This document shows positions 34,805-47,536 of a stretch of 64,000 nucleotides of DNA, piece by piece. Both the position numbers and the translations under genes were made by a program. Source of the stretch: Aquilaria yunnanensis (Eukaryota; Streptophyta; Magnoliopsida; Malvales; Thymelaeaceae); contig CM077599.1 in NCBI GenBank assembly GCA_039654915.1, positions 67,982,001 through 68,046,000 of the forward strand, read 5' to 3'. Within the stretch, counting starts at the first letter, position 1, and each line of letters opens with the position of its first letter. The notes under the pieces are model-generated. The model was not told where the DNA came from. It was given only the letters and a program-made list of their open reading frames with translations, and ran no database searches.

Positions 34805-35470
34805 AATATTTCTCATCTTTGATATTCCGTCGAGCTGACGTCGATCATGTCCTTGTGCATGAAGCCTCGATTATCGAATCCATTGTCAGCTTTTGACAAA
34901 TTGTCAACGACAATATTTCTTGACATCTGCCTTATCCTTGGCTATAGCTATCTCTTATCTTGGATACTACTAACTGACGTCAATCCTGTCCTTCGAGGTG
35001 TAGTCTCGATTATTGAATCGATTACCAGCTTTTGACAAATTGTCAACGACAATATTTCTTGACATCTGCCTTATCCTCGGCTATAGCTATCTCTTATCTT
35101 GGATACTACTAGCTGACGTCAATCCTGTCCTTCGAGGTGTAGTCTCGATTATTGAATCGATTACCAGATTTTGACAAATTGTCAACGACAATATTTCTTG
35201 ACATCTGCCTTATCCTCGGCTATAGCTATCTCTTATCTTGGATACTACTAGCTGACGTCAATCCTGTCCTTCGAGGTGTAGTCTCGATTATTGAATCGAT
35301 TACCAGCTTTTGACAAATTGTCAACGATAATATTTCTTGACGTCTGCCTTATCCTCGGCTATAGCTATCTCTTATCTTGGATACTACTAGCTGACGTCAA
35401 TCCTGTCCTTCCAGGTGTAGTCTCGATTATTGAATCGATTGCCAGGCTTTTGACATATTGTCTATCTTAT
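34805..35470 (-). repeat. 139-bp tandem repeat with TGACGTCA and TTGAC motifs, upstream of the virus-like ORF
   Basis: The marker TTTTGACAAA recurs at 34891, 35030, 35169, 35308 and, slightly altered, 35448, giving a 139-base period and about 4.5 copies. Each complete unit holds TTGACAAATTGTCAA (inverted TTGACA/TGTCAA, two W-box cores) and the palindrome TGACGTCA (TGA-bZIP/CRE type). The array ends about 130 bases before the ATG at 34675 in minus orientation. A promoter or enhancer role is inferred. Confidence 0.75.
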
Positions 35471-35474
35471 CCTT

Positions 35475-37784
35475 GAATTCCTGATGCAGGTTGGTCCCGC
35501 GTATTAGCTGTGTATCCAGTGATAGACTGGTAAGAGTTGATGTCATTGAGATCTCAGCTTATACTGCTGTAACTGTGCTATGAATGTGCTTCCCGTTTGG
35601 TCCCTGTTATGCAAAGGCCGTGCATGCATGATGTGAAATGCATGAATGCAGAGCATGTGTAACTGATGTTTTTTTTTTTTGATGGATCTAGTTCTTCATG
35701 TCTTTGCTTTACTGGATCTTCTTTATGATTGCCTTCTTGGACTATCATTGAATCTCTTTATGCTTCCCAGCTCTTGTCCATTGCCTCAAAAGTCCGACTC
35801 TTTTCAAAATCCCCTTTTCTTGACTTGTTCTTGAATTTTGGCCTCAATTTTTTTAATGTTCACCCGCCTTATACTTTATGCCTCTCTGGACAATTGTCCC
35901 TGTTATGGATTTCATATCATCGAAGGCTTATCTTCCAATGTCTCTTTGCCCATTTTTTTGTGGCCGTGCCGACACTTACTTATTCCCATGTTATAGTCTG
36001 AATGATTGCTCTTCCTTGAGCTCAAGTTTTGATCCATAAAACTTGCCCCCTTGTCTATTGAGCTTCTTTGTTGGCAGTACTCCTCTTACGCTTCATAGAG
36101 ACTACTTTGCCCCCCTGAATATGGTGTTTATGTGGAAAGAGATATCATCTCGCCTTTGATTTAATAGAAGGTCGATGATTTCTAGACCTTTGTGATGGTT
36201 CTTGATCATGAATTTTTCTTACAAGAACCACATCTTCTTAAAGAAAGTCTCAAGTTATCTCCTCATTTTTAAGTCTATACACATTAATGAATAATGGTTT
36301 GGCCTTAAAGAAAAAACTTTCATCGATTTGTAAAGCTTGACCAAGTAACTTACGGTCTTTGTTTTTAATTAAATATCCTGTCATTCTTCCCCTTTCCAAT
36401 TTGAAGACATAAACTGTGCAGGGTAATTTCACAATGATAGTCTTTTAGCTGAATGAGGATGATATCGAGAGGTAACTGTTAGGTGTGAGGAAAATTAAGT
36501 TTGAATGTTTTTTTTTTTAGCTAAATGAGAATGATATCAAGAGGTAAATGTTCGGTCTGAGGAAAGTCAAGTTTGAGTGGTGTGAAAGAAGGGTCTTTTA
36601 ATACTACTCGTGAGCTGATCTGATTATGGTAAAAAACTTAATAGTGATGACCTCAAACTTGCCACGTTTTCTAGAAAGTTGGACCTCATCTGTTGCCCCC
36701 CAACTATCGTAATCTTTATGTACGTTTGGCTTGAGGGTTGCTTTTGTCTTCTAAACCGCCTTTGCAGGTTTTTAGTCTAAAATCCATAGCTCACTTTTTT
36801 TCTTTTTCTTTCTTTGGCTCTAACTTGAGCTTCGTTTCTTTTCTTTTTTTCTTTTTTGTTTGTTTTTTTTTGTTTGTTTTTTTTTTTTGTGTGAGCTATG
36901 GTGATGACATACTTGATAACTCTCTTGAAGTGAGATGACTCCAGTGGCTTTACTTGCTCGTATTTGTTCTCAGTCTCTTTTGATTTTGGATTTGAATTTT
37001 CCCTTGTCGTCTTTTGATGGAAGGGATGAATTTATCTTTCTTTTTGGGAGTTTGTGTTGTAGAGAACTGAGAACATTTTCTTGTGTTGAGCATTCATGAG
37101 AATTGGGAGGCCATTAAAGCCATTTAATATGAAAGCTAACTTCTTTGGAAGCTAACCCCGGACTTCTTGCAAGGATGTTGATAACCACTGTGAATTCCTT
37201 TTGAGGGTTGAGGTGCAACATTTGAAATCCTTCTTACTAGATTTGGAAGCACTTTCAAGGTCACTACTATCAAATCTCCCTTAACTTTCATTTTTACCTA
37301 GGAGTAGTATCTTTTACAAAGTAAAATGTGATGGCAATAATGGGTAGTGTAAGAGTGAGAGATAGATGTAAAAATGGAATTTTTTGTAAAGAGTGGTAGA
37401 ATGCACACATTACATCTTTTTGTTGTACCAGAAAAAGAATACCAGGTGTCCATTTAACAAAGACTACACCCTAGATTCTGGACTAAATTTAGGAGATTTT
37501 TACTATTAAATTACTTTGGCAAACTATCAAAGATACAAGTTTATTCAAAGGATTCCCTATCATTCAAAAGTGTGTGAGAACTGTTAGGTCAGATCTGACT
37601 TGGAGCCCTTCCAAAATCAATGTAATTCTAGCTCAAAATCTTCACTTTCAATTACCAATCACATCGGGCCTAGCAACTTGAACTCGGCCAACTGTTGGAC
37701 CTTGAGTTTCAGTGCCACACAATTTTTAGTTATATTTGGCATTTGGGTCACACCAACTTAAAAGAGAAGGTCAATTGGTCTTTA
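35475..37784 (-). other. Element interior without recognisable gene (where RT-RH-INT would be expected)
   Basis: Between protease and the 139-bp repeats I find no RT, RNase H or integrase motif. A short gag-like echo (CVALKLKVQQL, near 37700) suggests a rearranged duplication. A roughly 75-base segment beginning GCTGAATGAGGATGATATC (near 36448) is repeated near 36523. A 60-codon frame at 36432-36250 (MKLPCTVYVFKLERGRMTGY start) matches nothing I know. T-rich runs lie near 36780-36890. Confidence 0.5.
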
Positions 37785-38997
37785 CTATCGTTGATATAAG
37801 TGATAGCAGAATGCCTTCTTTCCTTCAAAAATGAATTTCATTTTTTTTTGGTGTAATGAGGAGGGAATTGCTCCCGCCATATGAATCGATGGTCTGCCCA
37901 ACAGACAAGTATAAGAAGGACTAATATCCATAACTTGGAATGTGATGTGGAAGACACAAGGGCCGATCCCTATTGGTAGCTCTATTTCTCCAGCAATATT
38001 TCTATCCGTCCCGTCAAATGCTCGAACAATGATATGACTATTGTTGAGGTATGATGAGTCTATACCAAACTTGTGTTAGGTTTCAAGTGGCATTATGTTT
38101 AGAGCTGACCCATTATCAATAAGAACCCTGGCCATAATTCGATCCTTGTACTTAACCGAAATATGTAGAGCCTTAGAATGACCCCTTCTTTCTGATGGTA
38201 TTTCATCGTCAGTGAATGTGATGAGATTCTGTGCGGTGATGTTGTTGACAAGGTGGTCAAAATTATTTACTGAAATATCTGGCTCAACATAGGCTTTATT
38301 CAAGACTTTGAGGAGGGCTTCTCGATGAGCATCAGAGCTTACGAGTAATGAAAGTATGGAGATCTTTGTTGGCAGGCGGTTCAACTGCTCAACGATGCTG
38401 TATTCACTTTGCTTCATGAGTTTGAAAAACTCAGTAGTTTGTTCATCTGTCATCCCTCGAGATATCTCTTGCTCTTTGGATGTATCTGTATCAAGAGGTC
38501 CACTTGTTGGGTCTGTAACATTCTTATCTTGTTGGAGCTTGTTCATTTCCTCCGGAGAATAACACCGGCCACTTCTAGTTATACTCCCAACTTCTAACGG
38601 AGTTGATGTGATGTTAGAAGTGTAATCATAGCTCCATGAAACAGTTTTGTCTGATTTGTGTGAGAATGGCCTCGGGATTTGAATTCTTAAAGGTTTAAGA
38701 GCAGATTTCAAAATTGGTATGACTAGTGGTCTTAGCGTAGCATTGACTTCCCATTTTTTAATGATCACATTTACATCATCATCTTTATCTGACATAAAAA
38801 TGATGAGTTGGGATGAGTCTATGAGTCTTTGTAGACTTTCACGGAATTCTGAACATTCTTAGATAGAATGATTCTTACTGTCATGAAAGTTGCACCACTC
38901 CTCATCCTCGACCTCTTCATTTTCAAAAGAAGACTTTCCCATGATAATCCCTTCTTTTACAAGGCATGAATATACATGCTTAAGAGGGGTTATGATA
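37785..38997 (-). pseudogene. Tat/Ogre retropepsin (protease) region, interrupted
   Basis: After a frame change near 38998 the sequence continues with a second CxxHxxxxH-like knuckle (CNFHDSKNHSI, broken by a stop near 38860). Then come SWSYDYTSN and a protease core: KALHISVKYKDRIMARVLIDN, with catalytic D in IDNGSALN (the Tat form of D[TS]G), and further on LLGRPSIHMAGAIPSSLHQ. A TAA at about 38078 lies inside the core. The last stop is 37785-37787. In relatives the next domain would be reverse transcriptase; here it does not follow. Confidence 0.8.
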
Positions 38998-40635
38998 TCA
39001 TTGACTGACTTCTTCATCGGCCAGTGTTCTTTCTATCATATTGACTGGTTTTGCTTGATGAGGCGACAATGGATTATGAGTGACGTTTGGTTCGTTGGAA
39101 AAGTCCAACCACTTTGACTCGATTAATTGTTGGACCATGCGTTTCAATGCTATGCAGTTTTCCAGGCCATGACCTGGAACGCCATCATGATATGGGCAAG
39201 TTATGTTGGGGTCATACCACCTTGGATATGGGGGTTTAAATGGCCTTGTAGGAATTGGGCGAACCAGTTGACTTTCAATGAGTTTTGGATATAACTCAGT
39301 GTAAGTCATAGGAATTGGTGCAAAAACTTCCCTTGGTCTTTGTGCAGGTACTGGAGGAGTCGGAACAGGTGGCCGTAACTGATTAGGCCTGTTGAGAGGA
39401 TAATTGTTGGGCCTATTAGGAGGATAATCATTGGGCCTATTCGGAGGATAATCATTGGGCCTGTTGGTAGGATAATAATTGGGCCTATTGGCAGAATAAG
39501 ATAGGCGAGGTCCGGTGGCCACAGTACCTACGAGGGGAATCCCTCTTCCTCGTCCTATTTGTTGTATTTCTTCATCTTTTCTTCTGGATGGTCCTCCTCT
39601 TTTCATTGGATCACTAAAGGACTCAACAATCTTCCCAGTCCTAATCCCATGTTCGATCCTTTCTCCAGACATGACTACGTCAGAGAAATTAGTTGCTGAA
39701 TTGCCAATGAGTTTGTCATAATATGGGTACTTCAGTGTCTGGACAAACAAAGTGACCATCTCTCTTTCTGTCATAGGTGGCTGAACTTGTGCAGCTAAGT
39801 CCCTCCACCGTTGGGCATATTCCTTGAAAGTTTCTGGCTTTTTCTTCTCCATGTTTTGGAGAGTTTGGCGATCCGGAGCCAAGTCCATAACGTGTTTATA
39901 ATTGCGGATGAAGGCCTGTGCAAGGTCATTCCAAGTTTTAATGTTTCTTGGACCTTGACTTAGATACCACTGTAATGCTGATTTTGTGAGGCATTCCTGA
40001 AAAAGTGCAATTCACACCTTTTCATCTTTTGTGAGTGGTTGTAGTCTCCTTAGAAACAATGTGATGTGAGTGATGGGATCACTCGTTCCATCGTATTTCA
40101 TGAAATCTGGCACCTTAAAGTCTGAAGGAATTATGACATCTGGTACCAAGCATAGGTCATCCACTGAGAGAGATCCGAATATAGTGCTTCCTTCAATGGC
40201 TCGTAGTCTCTTCTCTATTGTTTCGAGCTTTTGAGATTCTGCTTCTTCTTTTGGTAATATATTCTTCTCTTCATGTACAGTGTTTTGTTTCAGATGAACG
40301 CTAGCGGACGGTCCTAGTTCTTGAAACAGGTTTTCTTGAACTGAGACTCGTTGTGGGGTGAATCCCGGAGGATAAGTGGGATCTTGTGCTTCTTTGATGG
40401 GAACTTGAGTTGCTTTCCCTTTGATTATTTCCATCAATTGTCTCATTTGTTCTGCCATACTTTCAATCTTGGACTCCATCTCCATGAGACGTCCTTCGGC
40501 TTGTTCTGCCATTAATCTTGTTTGGAGCCGAGTTGGATATTGGCGTTGAGGTTCAATTTTACCCCTTTTTAAAGTAAGATTTATTTTATTAGACTCTACA
40601 TGTATGTGATTGATGCAATGAATGCATGCATGCAA
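38998..40635 (-). pseudogene. Tat/Ogre gag, interrupted
   Basis: Minus-strand frame from 40635. The N-terminal part has a coiled-coil-like stretch (MEMESKIESMAEQMRQLM), then FKVPDFMKYDGTSDPITHI, a hallmark of Tat-lineage gag. A TGA at 40012-40014 breaks the frame, but it resumes at once with IALFQECLTKSALQWYLSQ and MTEREMVTLFVQTLKYPYYD. A run of NRPN(D/N)YP(P/T/L) repeats (about 39495-39370) follows, then the zinc-knuckle-like CPYHDGVPGHGLENCIALK. The frame ends at 38998 through a shift. A working version would make the capsid of the element. Confidence 0.85.
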
Positions 40636-41402
40636 TGTGAGATTATGTTTTTATCAGACTTTGTATGCACGTGATTAATGTAATGCATGCATGCGATGAG
40701 TGAGTTTGCTTATCCATTATCGTAGAACTTCAAAACTTTTAGTTGTCATTATAAAGACCAAAAAGTTAGCATAATTTGATGCGTGGTTTTGATGCATGAA
40801 GAATAATTGCATAAGAAAGATAAGGTTATTAATAAGTTAAATAGCAATTAACAACTCATGAAGTATTATGGATAAACAAGTTAAAACCATACGAAGAAAA
40901 GTGTAGAGTAACAACACACCATAACAAGGATATGCTTATGGCGTTGGTAAAATGGTAGAAATTCTATGGTCAGTTCTATGGTTAAGTGGGGAGTTCTACA
41001 TGCATAAGCTGGCTTATCAAAAAGGCAAGGGATAGTTCCCGAATCCCGTCACTAAATTATAGTGACAGCCCGATTCCTTACCCTCTAGGGTTTATGTAAG
41101 GAATGGATTAACTCGAGTCGTAGCTTTTCGTGGGCCCATGCAGAGACTAACCGTCTCAGAAGGCAATACACTACTTTGCTACTTTGAAACCGGTGAAGGC
41201 TTGGAGACCATGGCCTCTCAAGGACAACAACACCAATTCCGCTTAGAAAGAACGTGTTCGCTTTGAAGAAGCTCGGGTATAGAGCTTCATATTGTGAATG
41301 CATAATGCATGTTTACCTAAGTAAATATAACATATAAATCCACATAAATATAAGCAAAGCAAATCAAAACAAATCAACTTGTAGGCTTGACTCACTAACG
41401 TC
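40636..41402 (-). other. Leader between primer site and gag
   Basis: About 770 bases without a supported ORF. Short frames do not resemble the extra ORF1 found before gag in typical Ogre elements. GCATGCATG-rich alternating tracts lie at 40615-40700. Confidence 0.45.
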
Positions 41403-41423
41403 GATTCCCCAGTGGAGTCGCCA
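41403..41423 (-). other. Primer binding site of the LTR element
   Basis: Three bases after the 5' LTR end, minus strand, comes TGGCGACTCCACTGGGGA, complementary to a tRNA 3' end (…UCGCCA). This position and the TGGCGACTC start are as reported for Ogre/Tat elements primed by tRNA-Arg. The exact tRNA was not checked. Confidence 0.75.
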
Positions 41424-41426
41424 AGC

Positions 41427-44074
41427 TGTGGCAACGTGCGGGTTTTCTGGAGTCGCCACCAATCTATTTCACCTAGGTCGATTGGTCACCTTAAAATTGG
41501 TCTGCGAGAGTTCGGGGATTCGGGAGTACGGTTACGTTAAAACAACTTTGTTAAAACGCCCAAAAATTGGTACCTTAGTTGATTTCAATTTTGTTTTGCT
41601 TTGCTTAAAAAAATATTCAGTTAATTTTCAAACTAGAAATTTTAACTGAATTAATCGGATGTGGATTTTTAAATTAATACCGGTTTAAAAATCTTTAGTA
41701 ATTAATTTGTATAAAAATTTGATATTTCCGAACCATGAACTCTACCAAGTCACCCGGACACGGAAGTTTTAATTCCGAACCATGGACTCTGCCAAGTCAC
41801 CCGGACACGGAATTTGATGAAATTTTAAATAATTTAATCCATATCGTAAAATATGGATTTTTATCTTTATATTTATTTTTATTCAATTAAAAAAAATTGA
41901 TATTTTCCAAACCGTAGATCCTGCCGGATCATCCGGATATGGAAATTAAATTTTTAATTAATTGTTTATTTAATGAATTTTAGTCATAATTTTTATTGGA
42001 TTTTATTATTATTTTATTATTTTTCTTGAATTTTTAATTATTATTACTTTAAAAATATATTTAAAAAAATAGAATTGATTTTTTGTTGTATCTTTAGAAT
42101 TATTCAATTATGATTTTTTAATAATTTTAATAAAAGGTTAATTTTTTTAAAGAAATAAAAATTGATGTTTCAAAATAATGAAGATTTGAAATAATGAAGG
42201 ATGGAGATTTTTGTTTGAAAAAGAATTTTTTGATAGCCTTAAAAATGAAGAAAGTTAATTATTCACATAAAAACTTCTTCTTCTTTTTTCATTTATAATT
42301 AGTTATTATTTACTTATTTATTTTATTTATTATTAAATAAGTGAAATAAATTTTATCATGAAGTAAAATTTTGGCATAAAGGAAAATTAAATAAAGTAAA
42401 GTAAAGGGGAGGTTTTTTTTTAGTTTAGACATAAAAAAAATGCATAAAATAACACATGTAAACATATAAATGAATATTAAAAGATAATAAATAAATAAAT
42501 AAAGTGGGGCTTTTTGACCATCCACTTAAAAAATAAATAAATATGAGGTATAACCTTCCATGAATTATAAAAGTTAGCAAGAGTTAGTAAAGTTAGATGT
42601 TAATATTAATGACAATAATAATAAAAGTTAGTAATGTTAGTTGAGTTTAACAATAATAACAACAATAATAATAAAAGTTAGTAAAGTTAGTAAGTTAGTA
42701 AGTTAATAATGATAATAACAATAATAAAAGGTTAGTAAAGTTAGTAAGTTAGTAAGTTAATAACAACAGTAATAAAAGTTAATAATGATAATAATAATAA
42801 ACAAGTAAAATATAAAAGGAAAGTAGTAATTAATTCTCTGCAAGAATAAAATAAAAGGTTAGTGACTCAATAGAAATAAATTGAAAAGATGAAGGGCGAA
42901 AGCTGAATTTTACCTAGGAACTAAAATTTCTAATTCTCCAGGAAACGCAGACGCGACGGACGCGCGCGAGGGATGAGGCAGCTGGCGGCCAGGCGAGCGG
43001 CGGCGAGGGCGCGGAGGGGCGACGGCTGCACGCGACTGCAGGGGCGACGGCGGCGCGGGACGACAGGGGCGGCGAGATCAACGGCGGCGGCAAAGGCAGG
43101 AAACGCGGAGCGGACGTGAGAGCGACGGCGACGGCGACAGTGGGGGAAGCGACGGCGATGGCGACGGAGTGGGAAGAAACAGGAGAGGTGGCCGGCAGCG
43201 ATGGAGGGAGATTGACGACGCGAGGAAAGCGTCTGACGGCGTGGCGAACGGAGGATCCGGCTGGCGGCGTGACGAACGGAGGGTAACTCCAGTGACGGGA
43301 ACGACAGCGGCGTCGTGTCCGGCGAAGTGAAGGTTCCTGGACTCGTTGACAGCACGGCAATTGACAGGGGCTGCTGAAGGTGACGATGTGAGGACGGAGC
43401 GGGGAACGGTGAAGGATTGACAGCATGAAGACAACTACGGTGACGACGTGGTGGAACGCGAACGGAGACGGAGGAGATGGAATCAGAGAGTTATACGAGA
43501 GAGAGAGAGAAATGAATTTGGAGACAGAGAGAGAAAGAGTGGGGAGAGCAGCCTGCGAGGGAGAAAAGTGAGTCTTTAGGCCAGAGAGCTCAGCGAATGA
43601 GAAAAGAGAAAGAGAGAGATTCGAAAGACAGAGGGCAAACAGAGAGCAGGCGGGGAGGAGAGGGAGAGAAGGCCAAGTCACGAAAGAGGGAGAGGCAGAA
43701 AAGTGAGCAGGCTTGAGGGAGAGGGAGACGAGCCCGAGCCAATCTGCCAGTATTGAGAGAGAGAGAGCTCTCGTCTGTGAGAGGAGGGAAGATTTTGTTT
43801 GTTAGAGAGCAGAGCTCTCGTTGCCAGTAGGAGAGAAGCGAGAGTGAGAGGATAAGATTTTTGCTGGCCTGGGACCGGAAAGAGAGAAGTGAGATCCGGA
43901 AGGGATAAGTGAGGGAGAGCTGTCGGCCGAGATAAGCGATTGATTGCCATTGAGAGAACCACCTCCCCCAGTTAATAATTCTCCCCAGAAGAATCGAGAA
44001 AGAGAGCAGGTAAGATATTTTTATTTTTATTATTATTATTTATTTTTATATTATTACATTTCTTATACACACAC

Positions 44075-44141
<67 letters not shown>

Positions 44142-44263
44142 TTAAAACTAACAAAATGCCCCCCCAAACTATTTAACTAAATTTTAAAAAAAATTTAAAA
44201 TTTTTTTTTATTAATAATAATTAAAAAAATTTTAAAATAGGCGGACGAAATTGGGTGTCAACA
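41427..44263 (-). repeat. LTR, 5' copy in element orientation
   Basis: Partner of 23638-26496. It would hold the promoter of the element. It has a long TA dinucleotide run (about 44080-44140) and the same GC-rich block (about 43360-42950). Arg/Pro/Ser-rich frames across the GC-rich block appear in both copies; they are low-complexity by-products and not convincing genes. It abuts the primer site at 41423. Confidence 0.9.
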
Positions 44264-44435
44264 CTGGGTATATTGGAGGACTACAAATCCATTATTGCCG
44301 TTCTTCGCAACTCATTTCGATGAGAATTGCTCCTTCTCTTTCCCTCGTTCCCTTTTGAAGCCTGGGTTTTTTTTTCCTTTAGCAAGAATCTTTTTTTTTT
44401 TTTTCAGCTCAATTGTGTAGGAGAGCGGGCGAAGG

Positions 44436-46019
44436 ATGGCAGCGCCACCGGCCTCTACTGGAAGTGAAAAAGGCAGTGGCAGCAGAGAAGGGACTACTAA
44501 GGCCATGGTTGCCGAGCAGATGTCTCAGTCCATAGAGTCTACCTCCAATCTTATTCACCTTATGCAACAAACTTCGAGTGCTCAGGTAAACTTACTGTCT
44601 ACAAACCTTGCTTCATTTTTGGACATGGCGGAGCTGCGTGCAGCCGTTTGTGTTATAGATTTCTGAATGAGAGTCAGTGGTGATGTTACAAGTATTTGGC
44701 AATTTAGCGTTTGGAAAAACAAAACAGTTGATTGCTTCTGTATTTCGCTTTTAGAACCCGTTTCCTATTATCCCTAAAGCAGCTCATGCATGTGGGAATG
44801 TATGTACTAGTATCCATCTTATGGAAAAATGTTCAGTGAGGTTGTTTGTTCCCTGGGAGAAACAATGACCACCGTCTTGCTTCTTCTCTTAAGAAGAATC
44901 TGATCATTGGGTACTGACAACTGTTTGTGTTCGCTTTGTTTTGTTGATTAAAGCTTCTTCATTGAACTTCATTTTACAAGTTGGGATATATAAAATCCTT
45001 GTTTTACGGCAAGCGCTGTTTTTTGACGATTCTGTCAAAAGATGCAACTTCAATGTTAAGATACAAAGTTTGAATTTCCAGGTTCGTCCTTTTTCTTGGT
45101 TCCCCAGCAGTAATTGAATTTGGAATCCAACACCCTAGGCTATGAACAGCTACTCTTGGTTGTGCTGAAAGAATTTGAGCTGCCCATAGTAAACCCCCCC
45201 CCCCCCCCCTCACCCGGGTTCCACTAATAAAGACCAGTTTAAGCTCCTTCATTTTGGTTCAGCTTGTGGATTGCTTTGGCCCATCTGTCGAAGTACAATA
45301 ACTGTGAATTCCTTACAATGGGAAAATTTAGTTTCTTGAGCACAATTCAGATCTAGGATATGAATGCAATTCAATCAGGACACATGACATTCTCAGTGAG
45401 CTCTGTATTTCAATTTGTGCCTGCAGTTGCTATGGAAAAAGTGAGCTGTCTCTCCAATGTTATGATGATGCCCTTTACCATTACCTTGACTTCTTTGCAG
45501 AATGAGCTAATGAAGCTCCCCAAAAATCTTTTGGCCAAAGCTTCCGTTGTTAAGAATACTGGTCAAGTACGCATTCCTCTGGACCATTGTGTGAACAAGA
45601 GGTGCCAATTGTTAGATTGTTTTCCTTTTATCGTAACTTCTCTCCTCCCTTTGCACAGATGCTAGAGCAGATGCCTTGTGCAATTTCATCACTTGATGCC
45701 TATACAGAAAATGGATTACAAAGGTTACTTCAATTTCATTGTCTTTTAATTTATTATTTCCTGATAAGGGTTATTTGTTTTGCTGTTCCTGTTACAATCT
45801 GTAGCATTCAGTAAGTCTGATCCTATGGCTTATTTCAGTTACAAAATTTTGCAGTGTTCCTCATTTAAAAACCGTAATCAAGTTACTTGAAAATTTAGAG
45901 AGCTACCAGCTTGCGTTTCTTTCTCAAGAGGTACGTAGCTCTCGCTCTTCCCCTGACCTGTTTTCTCGTCCTATCCCACAACCTGTCTTATTAACCATGT
46001 CTAGGTACAGGGAGAATGA
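44436..46019 (+). CDS. TOM2B: TOM2B-like small protein, 5 coding exons, 121 aa
   Basis: Coding exons are 44436-44585, 45501-45566, 45659-45723, 45855-45930 and 46011-46019, all GT-AG and in frame (366 nt), ending SQEGE-stop after an 80-base last intron. Key segments: EGTTKAMVAEQMSQSIEST, then SNLIHLMQQTSSAQ, ELMKLPKNLLAKASVVKNTG, QMLEQMPCAISSLDAYTENG and LQSVPHLKTVIKLLENLESY. There is no signal peptide or membrane segment; it looks helical. Length and pattern agree with tobamovirus multiplication protein 2B of Arabidopsis (about 122 aa, basic), a host factor needed for efficient tobamovirus multiplication; its normal cellular job is unclear to me. The name is recalled, not searched. The small last exon is predicted from splice sites; reading through 45931 would instead add about 45 unrelated residues. 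A 16-C run at 45194-45209 lies in intron 1. Confidence 0.75.
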
Positions 46020-46606
46020 TTCACTGGCTTCCATGCAACAGTGCGCATTGAAATACATGCATTCCTTGACTTAGACTAAATATATCCTCATTGAAGTTTT
46101 TGCTTAGCCAGGAACACCATCCAAACCCAGTTCCAGGTGCTGGATCACCGACTTAACTGTTGACTACATGGTGTCATCGTTCGCTTCTTTTTCCAAGCAT
46201 TCTGATAAGAAAGATGTTAGGAGGCAATGCACGATTGCACAGACCGGTCTCAGAGTACAAGTCCAGCTGAATCTAGGCTACTCAGTTTAGGCCGACTATC
46301 TGAAATATCATAGTAGTAAACAAGTTCCTACTGATCCTGCTGATTTTTCCGGACAGACCTTTGCCATGTTAACTCTAATGACCGGACGCTGTCAGGTTAA
46401 TGAATTTCTCTGTACGTGATTAAAACATCCCCATTCATTTGAATTGAAATGGTTAAACAAATTGAAATTGCACCAGGACACAAACTTTCAAATTAGGCGT
46501 ATAAAGCCAAGACTCCTCATAAAGACATAAAGGAGAGAATTGCAACCAACAAGAAACATCACAATGAAATGTTGACCAGTTGACAAAACTTCCGATCAAA
46601 AATACT
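46020..46606. other. Convergent 3' flanks of TOM2B and eL38
   Basis: The two genes end tail-to-tail about 590 bases apart. The stretch presumably holds both 3' UTRs. No further gene is seen. Confidence 0.5.

Positions 46607-47536
<930 letters not shown>

Larger units (their letters stand above)
23638..44263 (-). mobile_element. 20.6-kb Tat/Ogre-type LTR retrotransposon, pol-less, with extra ORFs
   Basis: Two direct copies of a 2.8-kb repeat (23638-26496 and 41427-44263) bound the element. Minus-strand order is LTR, primer site, gag, protease, a non-coding stretch, a virus-like cysteine-rich ORF, a LOG-like pseudogene, a tandem array, polypurine tract, LTR. Ends are TGTTGACACC...GCCACA. Flanks CTTGG (23633-23637) and CTGGG (44264-44268) look like a 5-base duplication with one mismatch. 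Gag and protease match the Tat/Ogre branch of Ty3-gypsy. No RT, RNase H, integrase or chromodomain motif is found in any frame, so it would need help from an autonomous relative. A 4.2-kb solo LTR sits inside it. The two LTRs differ by scattered substitutions and indels, so it is not brand new. Confidence 0.85.

Noticed and set aside
34805..35470. CRISPR-like array
   Set aside because: Head-to-tail repeats of 139 bases without unique spacers, in a plant retrotransposon; an ordinary tandem repeat.
33797..36000. Integrated pararetrovirus (caulimovirus) because of the TGACG-rich promoter-like arrays
   Set aside because: No caulimovirid coat, movement protein or RT motif is found, and the arrays sit inside a well-bounded LTR element with gag and protease of Tat type.
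36250..36432. 60-codon frame MKLPCTVYVFKLERGRM as a real gene
   Set aside because: Too short and without a recognisable family; kept only as a note within the element interior.
38890..39721. Plus-strand frames opposite gag
   Set aside because: Shadows of the minus-strand gag/protease coding sequence.
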